Below are positions 55,943 through 64,000 of a stretch of 64,000 nt of DNA, in pieces; position 1 is the stretch's first letter, and each line of letters begins with the position of its first letter. Origin of the DNA: Nocardioides humi (GTDB taxonomy: Bacteria; Actinomycetota; Actinomycetes; Propionibacteriales; Nocardioidaceae). The stretch spans positions 5,822,501 through 5,886,500 of the forward strand of contig NZ_CP041146.1 of the NCBI RefSeq assembly GCF_006494775.1, given 5' to 3'. The position numbers and the translations under genes are program-made. The notes beneath the pieces were generated by a model that was given only the letters and a program-made list of their open reading frames with translations, searched no databases and had not been told where the DNA came from.

Positions 55943-56485
55943 GTGGACGGGATCCGGTCGCTGCTCCAGGAGAGCTTCCGCTGGCAGGGCGACCGGTACG
56001 ACGACGGGGGCCTGGCCGACGTCACCGGATGGTGGCGCTCGCCGACCGTTCTCGGTGCGCTTGCCGGCGCGCTCAGCGACCTCGTCGACGCGGCGGAGGC
56101 CACCGTCGTGCTGGCGCCGCCGTCGCGGGGAACCCTGCTGGGCTCCCTGGTCGCGGCGCATCTGGGCGTCGGCCTGGTGGAGCTGCGCAAGGATCCGTGC
56201 CCCGCGGCCGACAGCGACGCGTGGCGGATCCGCACGTCGCCGCCCGACTACCGCGACCGGAACCTGGTGCTCGGCTTCCGGAGGGAGCTCATCCGGTCGA
56301 GGGACCGGGTGCTCTTCGTCGACGACTGGATCGAGACCGGCGGCCAGGCGCTCACGGGAAAGGCCCTCGTCGACGAGGCCGGCGCGACCTGGCTGGGCGC
56401 TGCCGTCGTCGTGGACGGCCTGGAGACGCCCGCCCACCGGCGGCTGCTGGGACTGCGCGCCCTCCTGCACGTACGCGACCTCTGA
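55943..56485 (+). CDS. Phosphoribosyltransferase-like protein
   Basis: The 180-residue protein has a PRPP-loop motif VLFVDDWIETGGQALTGKAL near residue 120 and an upstream ATVVLAPPSRGTLLGSLVAAHLG, the layout of apt/pyrE-type phosphoribosyltransferases. The loop is DDWIETGG rather than the usual DDVxxTGG. The substrate is unknown. TAGGCT (55931-55936) ends 6 nt before the GTG, so it is probably leaderless and separate from the ParA-like gene. Confidence 0.78.
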   Translation: MDGIRSLLQESFRWQGDRYDDGGLADVTGWWRSPTVLGALAGALSDLVDAAEATVVLAPPSRGTLLGSLVAAHLGVGLVELRKDPCPAADSDAWRIRTSPPDYRDRNLVLGFRRELIRSRDRVLFVDDWIETGGQALTGKALVDEAGATWLGAAVVVDGLETPAHRRLLGLRALLHVRDL

Positions 56486-56592
56486 GCGCCGGACCGGGCG
56501 GTCGTGGATCACCCGGAACCGACCGGATCGGCTGCGCGGCGCCGGGTACCTCGGGAAGGTCCGCACAACCGACGACGAGAGGAGCCCGACCG

Positions 56593-56763
56593 ATGGGTCT
56601 CGACGACAAGCTGCGCAACCAGGCAGAGGAGAAGGTGGGCGAGGCCAAGGAGGCCGTGGGCAAGGCCACCGACGACGAGGACCTGGAGGCCGAGGGCAAG
56701 CTCGACAAGGCCAAGGGCAGCCTCAAGCAGGCCGGCGAGAAGGTGAAGGACGCCTTCAAGTGA
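56593..56763 (+). CDS. CsbD-family stress protein
   Basis: The 56-residue, highly charged protein (GLDDKLRNQAEEKVGEAKEAVG...GKLDKAKGSLKQAGEKVKDAF) is a clear CsbD member. These small helical proteins are induced by general stress sigma factors in other bacteria, with no known activity. AGAGGAG lies about 8 nt upstream. No convincing stress-sigma promoter was found in the 107 bases upstream. Confidence 0.9.
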   Translation: MGLDDKLRNQAEEKVGEAKEAVGKATDDEDLEAEGKLDKAKGSLKQAGEKVKDAFK

Positions 56764-57391
56764 CGCCCCGAGCCGAAGGAGGGGCCTCCCGGGGTCCCTC
56801 CTTCGGCTACACGCTCATGACCGAGCAGAGCGGTCCCCGTGAGCTCGTGGAGTACGCCGTGCGCGCGGAGGAGATCGGCTTCGACTTCGCCGTCTCCAGC
56901 GACCACTACTCGCCCTGGCTCACCGAGCAGGGGCACGCGCCGTACGCCTGGACCGTGCTCGGAGCGGTCGCCCAGGCGACCGAGCGGCTCGGGCTGATGA
57001 CGTACGTGACCTGCCCGACGATCCGCTACCACCCGGCGGTCGTGGCGCCCGCGCGGTCGGCCAGGTCCCGGTCTGCTGGGCGCCCGACGCCGAGGAGGCG
57101 ACCGCACTGGCCCACGAGCAGTTCCGCTGGTTCGGCGGCGGGTGGAGCGTGAACGCCGACCTGCCGACGCCGGCGGGATTCGCGGGGGCGAGCCGGTTCG
57201 TGCGGCCCGAGGACGTCGCGGCGAGCATCCCGTGCGGCCCCGACCTCGACGCGATCGCCGAGGCCGTGCTCGCGTTCCCGGGGGCCGGGTTCACCGACGT
57301 GGCGATCGTCCAGGTCGGCGACCGCCACCAGCGGCGGTTCCTCGACGAGGCTGCCGGGCCGCTGCTCGAGCGGCTGCGCAACGCCGCCTGA
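56760..57391 (+). pseudogene. F420-dependent LLM-class oxidoreductase, internally deleted
   Basis: The N-terminal part reads FGYTLMTEQSGPRELVEYAV ... LMTYVTCPTIRYHPAVVA, typical of the TIGR03557-like F420-dependent group. Near 57056 it jumps to another frame with GQVPVCWAPDAEEATALAHE and the normal C-terminus (QFRWFGGGWSVNADLPTP...). About 99 plus 110 residues remain of roughly 320, so some 110 codons of the barrel, including cofactor-binding parts, are missing. This is more than a sequencing slip. The possible GTG start at 56760 overlaps the csbD stop, and a terminator hairpin lies inside its 5' end. Confidence 0.8.
56772..56807 (+). terminator. Terminator after the csbD-like gene
   Basis: A perfect 12-bp stem (GCCGAAGGAGGG with CCCTCCTTCGGC) and 12-nt loop begin 8 nt after the csbD stop. 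The right arm coincides with the codons for PSFGY of the following pseudogene. Confidence 0.75.
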
Positions 57392-57434
57392 CCCCGGTTC
57401 GGCCCCCGGGCCCGTGAACCGCTAAGGTGAAGCC

Positions 57435-57482
57435 CGATCGGACATCCTTTAACGAGCCGTCCCGTGAGGCGGAGAAGGAGGT
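57435..57482 (+). promoter_or_regulatory. PyrR-binding RNA leader of the pyrimidine operon
   Basis: GTCCCGTGAGGC at 57459-57470 matches the PyrR recognition loop (consensus RUCCNGNGAGGY). CCG/CGG close it, and CCTT (57446-57449) can pair with AAGG of the ribosome site AAGGAGG (57475-57481). PyrR bound to UMP should therefore hide the ribosome site and lower translation, the mechanism known in mycobacteria, rather than act through a terminator. Confidence 0.82.
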
Positions 57483-57493
57483 CAGGCGCACTG

Positions 57494-58033
57494 ATGCCTA
57501 CCCAGACGCAGGGTCACGTCGTTCTCGACGCCGGCGACATCAGCCGGGCGTTGACCCGCATTTCCCACGAGATCCTCGAGCGCAACAAGGGCGCCGAGGA
57601 TCTCTTGCTTCTCGGGCTGCACACCCGCGGCGTCCCGCTGGCCCGCCGCCTGGCCGACAACATCGCCCAGGTCGAGGGTACGACGGTCGCCACCGGCGAG
57701 CTCGACGTCACCATGTACCGCGACGACCTGCGGTCCCACCCGACCCGCACGCCGCACCGCACCCAGGTGCCGGCCGGCGGGATCGACGGGAAGACCGTGG
57801 TGCTCGTCGACGACGTGCTCTACTCCGGGCGCACCATCCGGGCCGCGCTCGACGCGCTCTCGGACCTCGGCCGGCCCGCCGTCGTACGGCTGGCGGTGCT
57901 GGTGGACCGCGGCCACCGGGAGCTCCCGATCCGGGCCGACCACGTCGGCAAGAACCTGCCCACCGCCCGCAGCGAGCGCGTCAGCCTGCGCCTGGTGGAG
58001 ACCGACGGCGAGGACGAGGTGCGCATCGCATGA
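57494..58033 (+). CDS. pyrR: Bifunctional pyr operon regulator/uracil phosphoribosyltransferase PyrR
   Basis: The 179-residue protein has [28 protein letters not shown] and the PRPP loop [21 protein letters not shown]. It binds the leader described at 57435-57482 when UMP is plentiful and has minor uracil phosphoribosyltransferase activity. It heads a run of genes joined by ATGA overlaps. Confidence 0.95.
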   Translation: MPTQTQGHVVLDAGDISRALTRISHEILERNKGAEDLLLLGLHTRGVPLARRLADNIAQVEGTTVATGELDVTMYRDDLRSHPTRTPHRTQVPAGGIDGKTVVLVDDVLYSGRTIRAALDALSDLGRPAVVRLAVLVDRGHRELPIRADHVGKNLPTARSERVSLRLVETDGEDEVRIA

Positions 58034-58965
58034 ACCGGCATCTGCTGAGCATCGACGACGTGAGCGCCGACGACATCCAGGAGATCTTCACGACCGCCGC
58101 CGAGATGCACGACGTGCAGCGGCGCCAGGTCAAGAAGCTCCCGGCGCTGCGCGGCCGCACGGTCATCAACCTGTTCTTCGAGGACTCCACCCGCACCCGG
58201 TCCAGCTTCGAGATCGCCGGCAAGTGGCTCTCGGCCGACGTGATCAACCTGTCCGCGAAGGGCAGCAGCGCCAGCAAGGGCGAGTCCCTGCGCGACACCG
58301 TGCTGACCGTGACGGCGATGGGCATCGACGGCCTGGTCGTGCGGCACTCCGCGAGCGGCGCCGCCGAGCAGATCAGCCGCTGGATCGACGTCCCCGTCAT
58401 CAACGCCGGCGACGGCACCCACGAGCACCCCACCCAGGCGCTGCTCGACGGCTACACGCTCACCCGCCGCCTCGGCTCGCTGGAGGGCAGGCACGTCGCG
58501 ATCGTCGGCGACCTGACCCACAGCCGGGTGTTCCGGTCCAACGTCAAGAGCCTCACCAAGCTCGGCGCCACGGTCACCGCCGTCGCCCCGCCCACCCTCA
58601 TGCCCGCGGGCGTGGGGGACTGGTCGAAGACGGCCGGCTTCGCGACGGCGTACGACCTCGACGAGGTGCTCCCGCAGGCGGACGCGGTGATGATGCTGCG
58701 GGTCCAGCGGGAGCGGATGAGCGGCGGCTTCTTCCCCACCGCGCGGGAGTACACCGTCGGCTACGGCCTCACCCGCGAGCGCCTCGCCGTGCTCGAGCCC
58801 GGCACCCCGATCCTGCACCCCGGCCCGATGAACCGCGGCCTGGAGATCTCCGCGGACGCCGCCGACGCCCTGGACTCGGTCGTTCTCGACCAGGTGTCCG
58901 CGGGCGTGGCCGTCCGCATGTCCGTGCTCTACCACCTGCTCGCCGGTGAGGAGACCAGCGCATGA
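58030..58965 (+). CDS. pyrB: Aspartate carbamoyltransferase catalytic subunit
   Basis: The 311-residue enzyme has [19 protein letters not shown] for carbamoyl phosphate, [24 protein letters not shown] and [12 protein letters not shown]. No pyrI regulatory subunit is present. Its ATG overlaps the pyrR stop. Confidence 0.96.
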   Translation: MNRHLLSIDDVSADDIQEIFTTAAEMHDVQRRQVKKLPALRGRTVINLFFEDSTRTRSSFEIAGKWLSADVINLSAKGSSASKGESLRDTVLTVTAMGIDGLVVRHSASGAAEQISRWIDVPVINAGDGTHEHPTQALLDGYTLTRRLGSLEGRHVAIVGDLTHSRVFRSNVKSLTKLGATVTAVAPPTLMPAGVGDWSKTAGFATAYDLDEVLPQADAVMMLRVQRERMSGGFFPTAREYTVGYGLTRERLAVLEPGTPILHPGPMNRGLEISADAADALDSVVLDQVSAGVAVRMSVLYHLLAGEETSA

Positions 58966-60245
58966 GCATCCTGATCAAGGGCGCCACCCTGCCCGGCGGT
59001 ACGACGACCGACGTCCTCGTCCAGGACGGCACCATCGCCGAGCTGGGCGCGATCAGCGCGAAGGCGGACCAGACGATCGACGCCGACGGCCTGCGCCTGC
59101 TGCCCGGCCTGGTCGACCTGCACACCCACCTGCGCGAGCCCGGCCGCGAGGACGCCGAGACGGTCCTCACCGGCTCCCGAGCCGCCGCGGTCGGCGGCTA
59201 CACCGCGGTGCTGGCGATGGCCAACACCAACCCTGTCACCGACACCGGCGAGGCCGCCGAGCGGGTCCACGACCTCGGCCGGGCCGCCGGCCTGGTCGAC
59301 GTCCAGCCGGTCGGCGCGGTCACCAAGGGCCTCGCCGGCCAGGAGCTCGCCGAGATCGGCCTGATGGCGCGCTCCCGGGCCCGGGTGCGGGTCTTCTCCG
59401 ACGACGGCAGGTGCGTCCACGACCCGCGGGTGATGCGCCGGGCGCTGGAGTACGTCAAGGCGTTCGGCGGCGTGGTCAGCCAGCACAGCCAGGACCCGAG
59501 CCTCGCCGGCCCGAGCGCCTGCTGCCACGAGGGCGAGCTCTCCGGCCGGCTCGGCCTGCCCGGCTGGCCCGGCGTCGCGGAGGAGGTCATCGTCGCCCGC
59601 GACGTGATGCTCGCCCGCCACACCGGCAGCCGGGTCCACGTCGCCCACGTCTCGACCGCCGGCTCCGTCGAGGTGGTCCGCTGGGCGAAGGCGCAGGGGA
59701 TCGACGTGACCGCCGAGGTCACGCCGCACCACCTGCTGCTCACCACCGACCTGTTGAGCGGGTACGACCCGACGTACAAGGTCAACCCGCCGCTGCGCCC
59801 CGACGAGGACGTGCAGGCCCTGCGCGAGGCGCTCGCCGACGGCACCATCGACGCCGTCGCGACCGACCACGCGCCGCACGCCCGCCACGACAAGGAGCAC
59901 GCCTTCGTCGACGCGGCCTTCGGCATGCTCGGCCTCGAGACCGCGCTGCCCGTCGTCACCACCGTGATGGTCGAGTCCGGCCTGCTCGACTGGGCCGGCG
60001 TGGCCCGCACGATGAGCACCCGCCCGGCTGAGATCGCCGGCCTCGAGGGCCACGGCCGCCCGATCGCCGTCGGCGAGCCCGCCAACCTCACCCTGGTCGA
60101 CCCGGCCGCCCAGGTCGTCGTCGACCGCGCCGCCAGCGTCTCGCTGAGCCGCAACAACCCCTGGCACGACCGCAAGCTGACCGGCCGCGTCATCGCCACG
60201 CTGCTGCGCGGCACGCCGACCGTCCTGGAAGGAGCCATCGCATGA
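58962..60245 (+). CDS. pyrC: Dihydroorotase
   Basis: The 427-residue class I dihydroorotase has the metal motif [13 protein letters not shown], further ligands in [18 protein letters not shown] and the catalytic [13 protein letters not shown]. It cyclises carbamoyl aspartate. It overlaps pyrB and carA by ATGA. The small membrane-protein gene often found between pyrC and carA in actinobacteria is missing here. Confidence 0.96.
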   Translation: MSILIKGATLPGGTTTDVLVQDGTIAELGAISAKADQTIDADGLRLLPGLVDLHTHLREPGREDAETVLTGSRAAAVGGYTAVLAMANTNPVTDTGEAAERVHDLGRAAGLVDVQPVGAVTKGLAGQELAEIGLMARSRARVRVFSDDGRCVHDPRVMRRALEYVKAFGGVVSQHSQDPSLAGPSACCHEGELSGRLGLPGWPGVAEEVIVARDVMLARHTGSRVHVAHVSTAGSVEVVRWAKAQGIDVTAEVTPHHLLLTTDLLSGYDPTYKVNPPLRPDEDVQALREALADGTIDAVATDHAPHARHDKEHAFVDAAFGMLGLETALPVVTTVMVESGLLDWAGVARTMSTRPAEIAGLEGHGRPIAVGEPANLTLVDPAAQVVVDRAASVSLSRNNPWHDRKLTGRVIATLLRGTPTVLEGAIA

Positions 60246-61359
60246 GCACCCCGCACTGCTCGTCCTCGAGGACGGCCGCACGTTCCGCGGCGAGGCCTAC
60301 GGAGCCGAGGGCGAGACCTTCGGCGAGGCCGTCTTCAACACCGGCATGACCGGCTACCAGGAGACGCTCACCGACCCGTCGTACCACCGCCAGGTCGTCG
60401 TCATGACGGCTCCCCACATCGGCAACACCGGCGTCAACGACGAGGATCCGGAGTCGAGGCGGATCTGGGTCGCCGGGTACGTCGTGCGCGAGCCCGCCCG
60501 GATCCCGAGCAACTGGCGCTCGCGCCGCTCGCTCGACGACGAGCTGCGCGCGCAGGGCGTCGTCGGCATCTCCGGCATCGACACCCGTGCGCTGACCCGC
60601 CACCTGCGCGAGCGCGGCGCCATGCGCGTGGGCATCTCCACGGTCGAGACCGACCCGGAGGCGCTGCTGGCGAAGGTGCAGGCGTCCGCCGAGATGGCCG
60701 GCGCCAACCTGTCCGAGGCGGTCTCCACCGACGCCACCTATGTCGTGCAGGCGCAGGGGGAGCGGCGGTTCACCGTCGCCGCCCTCGACCTCGGCATCAA
60801 GGACATGACCCCTACCGGATGTCCGAGCGGGGCATCGAGGTCCACGTGCTGCCCGCCACCGCGAGCATCGAGGACGTCCTGGCCGTCGAGCCCGACGGCC
60901 TGTTCTTCTCCAACGGCCCCGGCGACCCGGCCGCGACCACCGGCCAGGTCGAGCTGCTGCAGCAGGCGCTGGAGCGGGGCCTGCCGTACTTCGGCATCTG
61001 CTTCGGCAACCAGCTGTTCGGCCGCGCGCTCGGGTTCGGCACCTACAAGCTGAAGTACGGCCACCGCGGCATCAACCAGCCGGTGATGGACCTGACCACC
61101 CGCAAGGTCGAGGTCACCGCCCACAACCACGGGTTCGCGGTCGACGCCCCGCGCGACACCCCACCGAGACGCCGTACGGCGTCGCGAGCGTGAGCCACGT
61201 CTGCCTCAACGACGACGTGGTGGAGGGCCTGGAGCTCCGCGACGCCGACGGGAGGCTCAAGAGCTTCTCCGTCCAGTACCACCCCGAGGCCGCCGCCGGT
61301 CCCCACGACGCGGCCTACCTGTTCGACCGATTCGTGAGCCTGCTCGAGGAGACCGCCTG

Positions 61360-61360
<1 letters not shown>
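60242..61360 (+). CDS. carA: Carbamoyl-phosphate synthase small subunit, frame interrupted three times
   Basis: ATG overlaps the pyrC stop. The amidotransferase is recognisable throughout ([43 protein letters not shown], Cys in [20 protein letters not shown]) but needs one extra base at three C runs: 60249-60252 (after MSTP), 60809-60812 (DMTP to YRMSERG) and 61159-61162 (DTP to TETPYG). All three look like undercalled CCCC runs. The gene supplies ammonia to CarB. I treat it as a functional gene in an imperfect sequence. Confidence 0.9.

Positions 61361-64000
<2,640 letters not shown>

Noticed and set aside
56504..56760. Stress-sigma (SigB/SigF-type) promoter before the csbD-like gene
   Set aside because: GGGTAC occurs about 45 bases upstream, but no GTTT-type -35 element lies at the right distance, so the call is not supported.

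Overview
This 64 kb window is a chromosomal segment of a high-GC actinobacterium. Gene content, gene order and protein wording fit the order Propionibacteriales, probably a Nocardioides-like genus; that placement is inference, with no rRNA here to confirm it. The organism signals are very high GC, many GTG starts, frequent 4-base ATGA/GTGA stop-start overlaps, many -10 boxes placed 6-8 nt before start codons (leaderless mRNAs), an actinobacterial SOS box before ruvC and a PyrR-type leader before pyrR. Most genes are core housekeeping genes in the order known from Mycobacterium and Streptomyces (thrS, HIT, pgsA, pdxST, yebC, ruvCAB, yajC-secDF, apt, rel, hisS, aspS, rarA, alaS, ruvX, mltG, aroE, prepilin peptidase, aroCKBQ, efp, nusB, then pyrR-pyrB-pyrC-carAB).

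Layout. 1-4.0 kb: end of a YihY-type membrane protein, a K+ channel, small proteins, YjbQ and a class IV aminotransferase. 4.0-5.6 kb: tRNA-Gly, tRNA-Cys and tRNA-Val, followed by a small island of unknown and decaying genes. 5.6-8.7 kb: a GAF regulator divergent from an FAD monooxygenase. 8.8-10.1 kb: tRNA-Val(CAC), trmO and dps. 10.2-27.2 kb: translation, lipid, PLP, recombination, protein-export and stringent-response genes. 27.2-28.5 kb: an AbiEi/DUF559-like gene bracketed by composite palindromes. 28.5-33.7 kb: a DUF349 protein, a metallo-hydrolase, hisS and aspS. 33.8-40.1 kb: a peptide ABC importer. 40.2-47.0 kb: rarA, alaS, ruvX and mltG. 47.0-52.0 kb: the shikimate pathway. 52-57.4 kb: efp, nusB and accessory genes. 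57.4-64 kb: the pyrimidine operon, with carB running off the right edge.

Two results stand out. First, two intergenic elements of about 160 bp (41524-41683 and 46869-47035) share a similar core of about 53 nt in opposite orientation. Their outer arms are unrelated to each other, but within each copy the arms are self-complementary, and each copy overlaps the stop codon of the upstream gene. This looks like a dispersed structured repeat family that I cannot name. Second, the AbiEi/DUF559-like gene lies between two copies of a two-module palindrome in mirrored module order, which suggests a mobile or self-regulated cassette.

A data-quality caveat: aspS, mltG, aroE, carA (three times) and carB are each interrupted by an apparent loss of one G or C in a G/C run. 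These genes are essential or core and otherwise intact, so I read these as sequencing or assembly errors. By contrast, an F420-dependent oxidoreductase gene at 56.8-57.4 kb has lost about 110 internal codons and looks like a true pseudogene.
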